From the NCBI GenBank assembly GCA_964058805.1, contig CAXKVV010000039.1, positions 1-32,987 of the forward strand: 32,987 nucleotides of DNA, written 5' to 3'. Source of the stretch: Schoenoplectus triqueter (taxonomy: Eukaryota > Streptophyta > Magnoliopsida > Poales > Cyperaceae). Shown one piece after another: positions 21,383-31,780 of the stretch. The notes beneath the pieces were generated by a model that saw nothing but the letters and a program-made list of their open reading frames with translations, was not told the origin of the DNA and ran no database searches. The position numbers were made by a program, and so were the translations under genes. Every line of letters begins with the position of its first letter. Within the stretch, counting starts at the first letter, position 1.

Positions 21383-21781
21383 CAGATTTTAGTAATAATA
21401 AATTTTATTAAATTAATATTATTAAAAATAAAAGTGAGAAACGTAAAATTTTAAATATACGAATGTCAGCACCACTGACAGTGGCGCGTTTCATTACTTT
21501 TACGAAACGCACAACTGACAGTGACACGTTTCATTATTTTTACGAAATGCGCCACTGACAGTGGCACATTTCATTATTTTTACGAAATGCGCCACTAGCA
21601 GTGGCGCGTTTGCTTCTTATATATACAAAATGCGCAGTGCCTCTCCATCTCACTTCGCGGGATTTGGACGAAACGCGCCACTGACAGTGGTGCGCTGTCA
21701 TTCGTATATTTGAAATTTTACATTTCGCACTTTTATTTTTAATAATATTAATTTAATAAAACTTATTATTACTAAAATCAG
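21383..21781. mobile_element. Mutator-like MITE with long TIRs and a palindrome array, 399 bp
   Basis: Inverted ends of about 110 bp (21383-21492 and 21670-21781) begin CAGATTTTAGTAATAATAAA and, on the other strand, CTGATTTTAGTAATAATAAG. The flanks GCCAACACG (21374-21382) and GCCAACAGG (21782-21790) match at 8 of 9 positions, a Mutator-type duplication. The ends run into copies of a short palindrome, GCGCCACTGACAGTGGCGC. Four copies are spaced exactly 40 bp apart (CTGACA at 21475, 21515, 21555; CTAGCA at 21595) and a fifth is at 21681. A TATATATA lies at 21619-21626. There is no protein-coding capacity. Confidence 0.9.
21470..21610. repeat. Tandem array of small palindromes, 40-bp period
   Basis: Each unit has a GCGCCACTGACAGTGGCGC-like hairpin core followed by TTTCATTATTTTTACGAAA-like spacer. 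The spacer itself is flanked by TTTC..GAAA complements. Unit 2 has lost symmetry (ACAACTGACAGTGACAC); the others keep most pairs. Confidence 0.88.
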
Positions 21782-21790
21782 GCCAACAGG

Positions 21791-23188
21791 AGGAGATGTT
21801 ATTTGTTCTCAGCCCAGCAGAGGCACACGGTTTTAAATGGTTTTATCTACGGGCTTATTACCTCGTGAAATGTGATAATTCTGAGAAAGATGATACGGAC
21901 AACAGGATCTAGGATAATTTGGATGGGAATGGATAGATAAATTTGTGTCATTCTTGACCAAACATAACATAAGTTATGCGTTGGGTTGAAGTGTATTTGT
22001 GTTTATATATCTTTACACTTGCTCATTAGAATTCACAAATAGTAAAATAATGATAGTTTGATAGTACTTAATACTTATTAAGTCATTCAATAACTTATAT
22101 TATCGAATATATAAACATATTAATATATCACTTTCATGTTTTAAAAAATAATTTGCATAATTTCTAAATTATAAAAATTATAATTATCGATTTTCATAAG
22201 AATATAAGTTGCAAAATATATAAAAATATGTAAAATGTTGTAGAAACCAATATGGTTCTAATAGTAAATATTGTGAGTTGTTTATGATTTTATATTTTTT
22301 TTGTCCTATAGCGTAACATATATAAAATAAATCTCATATATATTTATGCATTCAGCTACCAAAGTTCTATTTATCCTCGTTATTGCGTGTCAATTTCTTT
22401 CAATTCATGCCTATGTTTTCTTTAATTATTGATGCTCCTAGTCCTAGGTGCCTACAATAAAGTGAGGAGTACTTTTTTTTATTATTTGTCAAAGAGGTAG
22501 AATGATATTATTTTTTTTTACCAGTCCTAAGATTGGAAATATTAGCTAGAATAATAGAAATGCGATAAAAAAAACAAACAACTACAACTACATGTAAAAT
22601 AAATAAACAAAATCATCATCGTTTTTTTTGCAGTGTAGATTCGCTATTGACTCATTTATCAGAGCTATAATGTACGAATTTTAACATTATTCTAAATTCA
22701 TTATTTCATTAAGTTTGTATTTCAGGAACTAGTTTCAATCAGAATAGTTACAAATTAAGTTTTCACTACAAATAATCAAGCTAAAGTGATTTTTTTGGAT
22801 TTGCGTTTGATAACCATAATCATTCTATGTATCGACTTTCTCTGCTAAAGAGGAAAACAAAATAACGGGCCTGTGAGGACCCAAACGAAAGTTGTCAGCC
22901 ATACCTGGTTGCTGGTTCCTATTGATTAGCCATAGCTCGTAAGAGTTTGGTTTTTGAATCCGACCTGACCGATTTTTTAGAAAATCCAATCTTTATTTGG
23001 TCCTCACAAATTCAGATTCGGCCTTTTGTGATGTTAAAAGCCTTACTCAACTATTTTTAAGCCATTTCATTAATATTTTTTTATTATATATTAGTTATAC
23101 ATAAAAATTAAATATAACAGAAAAAATAAAATAAAATGCATTTAATATTTTTATATAAATAAAAATTAATATTAAAAAAATAATCATA
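21791..23188. other. AT-rich intergenic DNA
   Basis: No gene is supported. Around 22955-23050 there are motifs such as GAATCCGACC and TTCGGCC. Related motifs occur at 24575-24660, on the far side of the three foldback elements, so the trio may lie inside an older element. I could not define its ends. Confidence 0.4.
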
Positions 23189-23189
23189 A

Positions 23190-23614
23190 TATATATATAG
23201 AGAGAGAGTAAAGATACCGTGAGCTTAAGTTTACGGAGGCTTTCCGTGAGTTTAACTCAAAAAACATATCAAATCATCTTGAAATTTTAATTTATCATGC
23301 TCATTAAATTTTTTATATGAAAATATTATGGGATGCAAAAATTTGAAGTGTTTTGAGCTTTTTAAGTCATGATTTTTAATATTTGAAAATCAGCTCTAAA
23401 AATAATAATAATATATTCAATACTTGAACATCATTTTAAAAAATAAAAAACGGTGACTTAAAAAACTCAAAACACTCCAAATTTTTGCATCCCACAAGAT
23501 TTTCATATAAAGAATTTAATGAGGATAATAAATTAAAACTTCGAGATGATTTGATATATTTTTTGAGTTAAACTCACGGAAGGACTCCGTGAGTTTAAGT
23601 TCACGGTATCTTTA

Positions 23615-23636
<22 letters not shown>
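23190..23636. mobile_element. Foldback element FB1 bounded by (TA)n/(GA)n
   Basis: About 190-bp arms: 23208-23390 faces 23430-23615. Matching blocks are GTAAAGATACCGTGA, CCGTGAGTTTAACTCAAAAA, ATATCAAATCATCT, CTCATTAAATT, GGGATGCAAAAATTT and GTGTTTTGAG. The outer ends are TATATATAGAGAGAGA on the left and (CT)n then (TA)n on the right, so the microsatellite is itself part of the inverted structure. No coding sequence. The Micron MITEs of rice, known to sit in (TA)n tracts, are the closest concept I know of; identity is not claimed. Confidence 0.85.
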
Positions 23637-23657
<21 letters not shown>

Positions 23658-24079
23658 GTGTTAGACTATTGTGAAAACGTTTGCATTTCGAGTCCAAGTG
23701 CATACGGCTCAAATTTTATCGTAACACGTTCGAAATTTAAAATTATCATTCTCATTAAATTCTTCATATTAAAATATTGAGGGATACAAAAATTTAGGAT
23801 ATTTCGAGTTTTCTAAGTATTTGTTTTAAATTTTTGAAAAATCAGTACTAAAATAATAATAAAATATTGAATTGTTATTGCCGATTTTCAAAAATCCAAA
23901 ATAAATACTTAGAAAACTCGAAATACCCCAAATTTTTTTATCCCTGAATATTTTGATATGAAGAATTTAATGAGAATGATAATTTTGAATTTCGGACGTG
24001 GTACGATAAAATTTGAGCCATATACACTTGGGCTCTAAATGTAAACATTTTCACAATAGTCTAACCTCTATATATATAT
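23637..24079. mobile_element. Foldback element FB2 bounded by (TA)n
   Basis: Arms run from GTTAGACTATTGTGAAAA (about 23659) and from the complement of TTTTCACAATAGTCTAAC (ending about 24065). They share CTCAAATTTTATCGTA, ATTATCATTCTCATTAAATT and TTTCGAGTTTTCTAAGTATTT. (TA)n tracts lie on both sides. The interior CTCATTAAATT..TTCATAT.AAAATATT..GGGATACAAAAATTT block also matches FB1, so FB1 and FB2 are diverged members of one family. Confidence 0.85.
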
Positions 24080-24550
24080 AGAGAGAGAGAGATAGCGAGC
24101 GAGAGAGAGATAGGTTAGGGTGCTCCATGGAGCACCAAATCTCTTGTGCTTCATGTTCGTATCTCGAATTTGAAAGTTCAAATGACGGATCCAAACTGTC
24201 GAACATGATCTTCATATTGAAATATCTTTCGAGATCAAATTTTATATTTTTTTGAATTTTTTGTTATTTTTTAGATGGATAGAAAGTTTGTTGATTTAAC
24301 GATTTCTACAACATCCAAAACTAGTGATTTTGTACTCATCTAAAAAATATTTTTTTTTAAAAAAATATAAAATTTGATCTCGAAAGATATTTTAATATGA
24401 AGATCATGTTCAACGTTTGGATCGGCCATTTAAACTTTCAAATTTGAGATACGGACGTGAAGCACAAGAGGTTTGGTGCTCCATGGAGCACCCTAGCCTA
24501 TCTCTCGATCTCTCTCCCTCTCTCCCTCTCTCCCTCTCTCTATATATATC
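24080..24550. mobile_element. Foldback element FB3 bounded by (GA)n and (CT)n
   Basis: The arms begin TAGGTTAGGGTGCTCCATGG at 24111, with the complement ending near 24500. They continue through CAAATCTCTTGTGCTTCA.GT, TTTGAAAGTT, GATCTTCATATT.AAATATC and TTCGAGATCAAATTTTATAT. Each arm carries the perfect 18-bp palindrome GGTGCTCCATGGAGCACC. The left boundary is (GA)n (24080-24110); the right is (CT/CCCT)n then TATATATAT (24503-24549). The TTCATATTRAAATAT motif recalls FB1 and FB2. Confidence 0.83.
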
Positions 24551-24849
24551 AAATTCTTACCCGTAAATTCTTATTCGGCCCTTAGAGTCCGGAGGGCTTA
24601 ATAAGGATCGAGCTCACCCCTTAAAAATTAAGTCCTTTGAATCCGACCTTTTAAAAGTCCTTATCAAATCCGGCGCTTACCTAACTCTCTTATAGACCCG
24701 TTAAACCCGCCTCTTGATAAGTCCGCCCATTAAGAAATCTGATGTAACTGACTCTTAAGGACGATGTCTACCATTGATCCATAATAACGATGGCACGTGG
24801 CCGATTCTATTTTAAGCAATAATTCTTTGCACCTCTCTATTTCTTTTTT
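24551..24849. other. Intergenic DNA between FB3 and a family-B MITE
   Basis: Moderately GC-richer sequence with repeated CCTT/AAGTCC motifs (TTCGGCCCTTAGAGTCC, GAATCCGACC). I do not recognise a gene. It may be the right part of an older element whose left part is at 22955-23050. Confidence 0.35.
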
Positions 24850-25216
24850 GGGAAGGGATAACTTGGAGTACTTGACAATGTGTATCTTCACAATTTTAAT
24901 TACTTTAAATAAATATAAAAAAAATAAAAAATAAAAAATCTTATATATATATATATTATTTTATTTATATATTGATGGTGATTTAAATTTTATATAATTT
25001 TATTATCATTTAATATTCTATTAAAAACTGTTAAATTAAAATCGTTGAAAATTACATAGTATTTTGATGATTTTCTATGAATTATCAAAAGATAATAAAA
25101 TTATATAAAATTTAAAATACTATTAATATATAAATAAAAAAATATATCGATAATTTTTTTTTTATTTAAAAATTTATTGTCAAAATGTAACCATTAGTAT
25201 CGAGGGATCCCTTCTC
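24850..25216. mobile_element. Family-B MITE, copy 3
   Basis: About 367 bp. The left end is GGGAAGGGATAACTTGGAGT; the complement of the right end is GAGAAGGGATCCCTCGATAC. The interior has the family-B core (TATTGATGGTGATTTAAATT facing AAATTTAAAATACTATTAAT), and its length equals that of the copy at 8842. No clean 9-bp duplication is visible in the pyrimidine-rich flanks. Confidence 0.78.
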
Positions 25217-25976
25217 TTTTCCCTTTCGTTTTTCGTCGAAGTTTGTGAGTCAGTTGTGTTTAATTCGATCCTGATCCGTATGGACCGACCGACCGAACCT
25301 AGTAGAACCTTCCAACTATTAACATACATGAGGATAACAATATCTACGGTTTTTATCTAAATGAATGACACAGAGAAAATTAAATGTTCGAAATCAGTCT
25401 TCTAATCAAGTAATCATCTTGAAAATAAAATATAAAAACTATTTATTATCCTCTATATTCTGATAAAAGATTTCAACACTCCAGATCACATAAGAGAGCA
25501 ACAAATAATCTCTTTCCGTTCAATTTAATTCAAAAACTTCGGTCACCTAAGACAATATAAAAATCGTTGGACACCCAATGAAGCGAAAAATTATGCTAAT
25601 GAGTTCTTATAAAAAAGAAATTCTACCTTCAAAAATTTTCATGAATAATTTATATAATTAACTAATTATATAATTAATCAAAATTAAATTATATTCTAAT
25701 TAATTATATAATCAATCATCAAAGAGATTTTTGTGAGGTGGAAGCAAATATTTTTTTTTATAGGCGAGACCAAAGCCACATAAAAATTCAGTCCTGGAAT
25801 TTTGAAGACCAAGATTTGAGCTCATCTTTCTTGGTTTTTGTTATTAGCTTAGTGCTGCAAGCCATAATTTTTGTGGAACGCACCGAACACCTCAACGTAC
25901 TTTAAATATTTAAGTTTAAAAAAAAAACAAACTATTGGTGCTGGACTGCTGGTTGCTAACAAAAAAATTGAAAAAA
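25217..25976. other. AT-rich intergenic DNA
   Basis: No gene is supported. A small inverted pair (CTACCTTCAAAAATTTT near 25623 and the complement of GATTTTTGTGAGGTGG near 25728) encloses about 120 bp of AT-rich sequence and could be a tiny MITE. The evidence is weak. Confidence 0.35.
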
Positions 25977-26732
25977 AAATTCACTTGATTGTTTAGAACA
26001 GCCAATTCAAATTGCGTTAATATTGGTTATTAAAAAAATGATATTATTTTTCATTATTGATTGTTATTGGTGTCGGTTTTTAAAAAATAAATAAATCAAC
26101 ATTGACCACTAAATAATTAGTATCGGATTTTAATAAAAATGACATTAATATGTCAATACTAATTAGTGATTTTGTACTACAGTAGTCTTTATATTATCAT
26201 TTCTGCAGTACAAATAATAATTCAGGACCGATCGATTCGAAGTCTTCTCTCCTCTTCAAAATGGCATTCTAGAGGGCAAAAAAGAAGCTCTTCAAGTAAA
26301 GTGTTTTTGATCTGATCCATTCGATCAGAGAATAACAATTCTAATTTAATAGTATAAAAATTCACTTGATTGTTTAGAACAGCCAATTCAAATTGCGTTA
26401 ATATTGGTTATTAAAAAAATGATATTATTTTTCATTATTGATTGTTATTGGTGTCGGTTTTTAAAAAATAAATAAATCAACATTGACCACTAAATAATTA
26501 GTATCGGATTTTAATAAAAATGACATTAATATGTCAGTACTAATTAGTGATTTTGTACTACAATAGTCTTTATATTATCATTTCTGCAGTACAAATAATA
26601 ATTCAGGACTGATCGATTCGAAGTCTTCTCTCCTCTTCAAAATGGCATTCTAGAGGGCAAAAAAGAAGCTCTTCAAATAAAGTGTTTTTGATCTGATCCA
26701 TTCGATCAGAGAATAACAATTCTAATTTAATA
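25977..26732. repeat. Near-identical tandem duplication, 381-bp period
   Basis: Copy 1 (25977-26351) and copy 2 (26358-26732) differ by four substitutions that I can count over about 375 bp (for example GTCAATACT/GTCAGTACT and AGGACCGA/AGGACTGA). The repeated sequence contains GGTGTCGGTTTTTAA, AGTATCGGATTTTAAT and GATTTTGTACTAC. These are loosely like the subterminal motifs of plant CACTA elements, but I see no CACTA terminus. The unit also holds a TC-rich segment (TCTTCTCTCCTCTTC). The duplication must be recent, or a collapsed or expanded assembly. Confidence 0.95.
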
Positions 26733-26881
26733 ATAATAAATTTTTCATACATCAAAATTTATATTTTAACTTCTCTACGATCGTTGTAATTAAAAAAAAA
26801 ACTCCCCACAGAAAAAAACTGCAGAGAATACTCTCCCCTCCTCTTCGACAAGCAAAGAAGCAGAGAATCGCTCGTAACAGA

Positions 26882-27019
26882 TCAGAAGCGATTTTTCTCC
26901 GATACCTTACCGATCAGAACCCTCACCCCTAGGCTAGTAGGCTCACCGATCCTCACGATTTTGATCTTCCACAGCCGATCCAACTGGTAAAACACGTTCT
27001 GGGCAGTATCGGGATCCAT
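26882..27019 (-). other. Short uncharacterised ORF in a GC-richer patch
   Basis: A 45-residue minus-strand frame (begins MDPDTAQNVFYQLDRLWKIK). It lies within a patch (about 26800-27080) clearly less AT-rich than the rest of the region. I do not recognise it. A second frame over the same bases reads SMEGQAAGSLIASEDGSRYC, so frame choice is uncertain. The patch could be a first exon, a transposon-captured gene fragment or the flank of an old element. No downstream exon can be identified. Confidence 0.2.
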
Positions 27020-28689
27020 CTTCGGAGGCGATCAGGGATCCTGCTGCTTGACCTTCCATCGATGCTGGCGCAACGACCTCCAAATCTCCCCAAAAAGGTT
27101 ATCCAAATTTAGTAAACGAAAAGATAACACTGTCAAGTTTAGTACATATGAATGTATGTGTTTGTTGTTCGCAATATAACATGAATACATATGCGTTAAA
27201 ATGAGTTTAGTCAACACCTTCGGTCGAGGGTTTTCAGTCCGAACCATGGTAGAAGCTTGGTACTGGTAAAAGCATTGACGAGATTTTTTTTTCCTCTGGT
27301 AACATCTGCGCCTTCATTTTAATTTGTGGTCTTCTGTGTATATCATATTTGTGGTCTTCCGAATGGAGCAAAATCGCTTCCGGTCTAAGGTGTGATTGTC
27401 TGCTTCTCTGCTTTGTCGAAGATGAGAGGAGACTTCAGAATAGATCAGCCCATTGGTTAGATAAAACACATTATTCAAGGGGCATTTTTGATATTTTTTA
27501 AAATTTTAATTGTGAGTAAATATGTAGAGTGATAATTTTAAGAACAAATCAGATTTGTAATGATAATTTGCTTAACTCAAATTTTATAGGGGCAATTTGC
27601 TAAATCTCGAACTTTATAGTGACAATTTTTTTTTCCTTTTTTGATTATTCTGAGGTTCTTTTATGGCAACAGAAAAAACCTGCAGTTGCATCTGCTAATT
27701 GTTCTTCGAACAAACAAGATAGATATATTACTCTTATGAACGATATTTCAAAATTAATATGGATCATGAATTCGATATGCAAAATATTTGTGTTCCAAAT
27801 AAAATGATTGGTAGTGAGAAACCATAATCCTCTCTGGAGGTTTTTTAACTCCGCAGGTGCGGAGGTTAATCTGAACGGTACGATTAAATCACAATGAATT
27901 TAGAATTTTTTATAATTCATAAGAGATTTATTATTATTAAATCAGAAGTATTAATCGCTAATCGGACGATTCACGTCATTTCCTGGCTGCCTGTAGACCT
28001 TTACTACGGAAGTTTAAAATGAGAATATGTTTTCAGAAAGGTTTACAATAAATACATTGAATTCGTTGTTAAGGCTCAAGCCCAACCCCAGTTGCATATT
28101 TCTCTTAGGCATGTATAAATCCGTACGTAGTGTATCCATCTTGATAATTTCATGTTGTGAAATATACATGTCAATTCTATCTCCAAGGATTCTGACCTGA
28201 CTTGTCAGATCAATATTCGAGTTCAATGAAATAAATGAATAGCATTTTGTAAAAATGTAAGAATAACAACAATGCTTATACGCATTTATAACTGTTGACT
28301 ATGATTTAATATGCACTTATTCAGCAAATATGGACCACTATTTATTTATTTGACTTGAAGAAGTTTGATTAGTGAAGTTTTGATTCTGTCGACCGAACTC
28401 ATGACGTCACCCGGGAGAGGGGAAGTTCTAAATTCTAATACCCATCGGATCGGATCAAAATGGGTTCGATGTCTGATCAGAGTGGACCCGCATCTTCTGG
28501 AGAATTTTTAAAAGTTAATCATAATAGCTGAAATTTAAATGTAAATTTTGATGCACAAAAAAATTATTATTATTAAATCAAAATCGTTTATGTTTGATCG
28601 AACGGATCATATCAAAAATATTTCACCTGAGTTTTTTTTTCTTGCTCAAATGAGGTGTTTGTTCAATCTAAAGTTCGTAACTCACCTTT
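27020..28689. other. Intergenic DNA
   Basis: No gene is supported. The frames present are short and without motifs. A small inverted pair lies at 27848-27868 (AACTCCGCA.GTGCGGAGGTT). A GATCGGATC/TCTGATCAGA-type motif cluster occurs around 28445-28485. Confidence 0.45.
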
Positions 28690-29070
28690 ACCTTTGCTGA
28701 CTTGATTGATCTCGCATCCCTTTCTAGTTCTCATTCTCTCTTCCCTCACAGGACCGCAAAACCTAGTCGTCCCTCTCTCGCTCACTCTCCTCACGACACT
28801 TCGCCGGGCGGTTCCGTCATCTCTGCTAATGTATCTTTTCGATTCTTTGTTTATTTCGATTGGAATGTTTGCCTCTTTCTTAGATCACCTCATAACATAA
28901 GAAACCTAACATACTGTTGTGATGCCAGTATAGTGATGTTTTCAATTTAAAAGCCAAATTTAGTAGTTATCATTCCCCAAAGTATTCTTTGTTGTACTAG
29001 AAACAGACATTATTTATACTGATAAATTCACTCAATTCATATTTTCATTTGCTCAGATATGATGGTGCTG
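28690..29070 (+). other. TC-rich leader-like segment with candidate intron; gene fragment possible
   Basis: Positions 28715-28830 resemble a plant 5' leader: pyrimidine-rich with AAAACCTAG, close to the telo-box of translation-related genes. A plausible donor, GCTAAT|GTATCTTTTCG, lies at about 28830. A plausible acceptor, CATTTGCTCAG|ATATGATGG, ends at about 29057. The first ATG after it opens only a 15-codon frame, so no protein is supported. It may be a decayed or captured first exon. Confidence 0.25.
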
Positions 29071-30629
29071 GTAAAACTGGAGGCTTCTACTGTATTATCA
29101 TCTTAGGCTTTCCGTGGCTCTGCAGAATTTAATTCATCCATATCTTCATCACTTATGCTATCTCTCTCCATTTTTGTACACATGAATTTGATAATTGTGT
29201 TGCATCTCCAACTTTACACCTGTAAATTCATTGCTGACTCCAACACTTCCCCTCAGCAATGAATTCCAACTGATTCGACATTCTTTGCTGTCGAATTAAT
29301 TGGATCATTCACCAGGGAAGGACCTATTGTAGCAGAAAACAGTACCATATCCAGTTGAAGGTACAAATGCCTTAGCACATATTAATTCTTTATTTTCTTA
29401 TTTAATGGAACATGACTTTTTATTACTTTTCTAGCTTTTTTTAAGGCAAAAAAAAATCTGAACAGTGATGCTAAGAGTTCTATTTTGTTGGATTTTTAGG
29501 TTTTTTTGAAGAACTAATGGAATTTGTAATGATCGATGTTGTACTTAATTTTGCTTCATGTAAGGACCAGATTGATGCTATACTTAAATTATGTTTGACG
29601 AGTTGAATGCGTAATTTTGTAATCCCTGAAGATGTTAAATTATATTGTTGGGTTGAATATTATTTTGTGTGCATTACTTTTGGAAAGTTCGTACCAACTT
29701 TTACTTGATTGTATGCAAAATAATACATTGAACAAAATTCATTTATGACATAATAAACGTGAATCAGTGCAATTTTTTTTTGCGATAAACTTGCTGCTGT
29801 TAGATTTGCAATAAGACTCATATTTAGTACTAGAAAAGAGTAGCACAAATGCACAATACATAAAATCTTTTCATTACTAAGTTTCATTATTAATTTATTA
29901 TCCAATAGAGCAGCTGCATTTGACCAAATTGGATTTAGTTTAGTAGATCTTCTAAAATGAAGTATGGATCAGATGAGAATATATATTAATGAAAAGTTCA
30001 TGATTACTCCTTTTTTGCGCTCAAGGCAATATGAACGGATAATAATAAAATATTACTGGACAACGATTTCTATGATTTAGAAATCCAAAATTCTGAATAA
30101 ATTTTGCTGCTTCGTCTCTATTCAATTTGTTGGATCTGGGCATACTTTTCTGAAGATCTCAAAATTTTACTTATGTGAGTTAAAACTATAATTTCCCATT
30201 CCAAATAATACAACTAGTGTCTTAAACTTGTACTCAATTTTTCATTGCAAAACCTCTGAAACTATAGTTTAAAATGCAAATAAAAATTAGAGCAAGTCAC
30301 GAAATTTCTAAAAGCAAGATACACAATCGAAATCGTTAATAGAGTGTTAGTGGGCTTGACAAACAAAGAGGGAATCCATCGATGGAGGACAGACGAACTT
30401 AGAAGAGGGAGGTTGCGAGGAGAAAAAAAGGGAGAAGCAGGATTACAAAGAGGTTTCTCTCAGGAAAGAGTGAAATTTAGATGAGAAGAGATGGATTTAA
30501 ACGTATCTAAGTATAACTAATCCGATCCGATTAGAAACCTCCGTTAATTCAATGCTTCATTCAAAATTCTCAATCGAACGGTTCAAACTATCTATCAGAC
30601 CAACTTCGGTCTGATGGGCGTTTTTTTAT
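29071..30629. other. Intergenic DNA
   Basis: No gene is supported. The sequence around 29080-29380 is of mixed composition and could be remnants of the putative transcript upstream. A small hairpin, CAGACC-aactt-cGGTCTG, lies at about 30597-30614, just before the next element. Confidence 0.4.
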
Positions 30630-30631
30630 AT

Positions 30632-31778
30632 ACCAAACGGATTTGCTAGTCCCGTCCCCATAAATCCAGGGGCCGCAGATGGGAAGCTCGGCCCCAGAAC
30701 TAGGGTCGCATCTTCCAGCCACGTGCCCTGAGCTGGGTTGCTACTCTCAACGTCCGTCCCTATGGCATCTACAAACATCTGTCAGTTTGATCAGCCTAGT
30801 CATATATCTTCACTATTATAGTTAATGGGTTGATGCATATATTTCTGACCAATTCATATAATATGATATAATGAATTTGAGAGGAACTATAGCGCCTATA
30901 AATCAAAGATAGGATACTTCTGACAATGCCGTGGCATGATTGGTTTTTTATTAATACAGCGTCTGATAAAACAAAAATTAAAATATTGGTTACAAAAATC
31001 TATTTTATTTAAAAGAGATAATACTTGTTAGGTTTTACTATCAATGATAAATTTGACTGAATATTTTTTTTATAAGAACAGCTATTTTATTAGCTCATGA
31101 TTCAGAAGTAATTGTACTTGATATTTTGGTGTTTCAATTTTTTTATAAATAATATTTGGACTACTAACTTTTTTTTAACAACTTTAATAATTTGCTCAAT
31201 GGTTATCGATATAAAAAAACTTTTAATGTAATCTGAAAATTTTTGTCCGTTATATTTTTTATCACTTGATAAATAATTTGTGGAAATTATGTTGTCGATC
31301 GTGTTCAATTTGTTTTTGTTTTATTAAGATATTTCGACTACCTACATTTAAAACTTTGGTTAATATGCTCGATTATTATCAATACGTACACGTACAGATC
31401 AATTTTAATGCAATCTGAATACTTTTTGCGTGTTTAGATTTTTTTTTATTACTTGATAGGTAATACTGCTGACGCAAGCTTTATCGCTGCCATGCTTTCA
31501 TGTAGCAACATATGTTCATGAAACGCACTCCTCTGCTTCACCTTTGACGAGTTTCTCTTCCTCTGCTCATTCAACGTATTTCATCAACCACTCTGGAGCC
31601 TGGACCTAACTTTTGGAAAACAGTTCGCTCTTGTCAATAATATACCTTGGGGACGGGACTGGGAATAGCGACCCCAGTCTTGGGATAGGACCGGGAGTAG
31701 CAACCCTGGATCTGGGTACGGGTTTGCCGTCTGCGGCCCCTGGATTTTTGGGGATGGAACTAGCAAGTCCTTTTGGCA
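30632..31778. mobile_element. Unclassified DNA transposon with long GC-rich inverted ends, about 1.15 kb
   Basis: Left 30632-30775 and the complement of right 31641-31778 align along about 140 bp. Examples are GGATTTGCTAGTCCCGTCCCC against GGACTTGCTAGTTCCATCCCC, then AAATCCAGGGGCCGCAGA in both, then related GGTTGCTACTC/GGTCGCTATTC blocks. The flanking TA on both sides (30630-30631 and 31779-31780) could be a mariner-type duplication, but in AT-rich DNA that is weak. The interior is AT-rich and has no transposase. The superfamily is undecided. Confidence 0.75.
31171..31475. repeat. Diverged direct repeat inside the long-TIR element, about 170-bp offset
   Basis: The segment from about 31181 (TTTAATAATTTGCTCAATGG.. 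AATGTAATCTGAA .. CACTTGATAAATAAT) recurs from about 31353 (TTTGGTTAATATGCTCGATT.. AATGCAATCTGAA .. TACTTGATAGGTAAT). The match is by eye and has indels. Confidence 0.5.
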
Positions 31779-31780
31779 TA

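Noticed and set aside
21470..21694. CRISPR-like regular repeats
   Set aside because: The spacers are themselves repeated, the units are palindromic, and the array lies inside a transposon with TIRs and a target duplication in a plant genome.
22955..24740. A single larger element enclosing the three foldbacks
   Set aside because: GAATCCGACC and TTCGGCC motifs occur on both sides, but in direct orientation, and I could not define termini or a target duplication.
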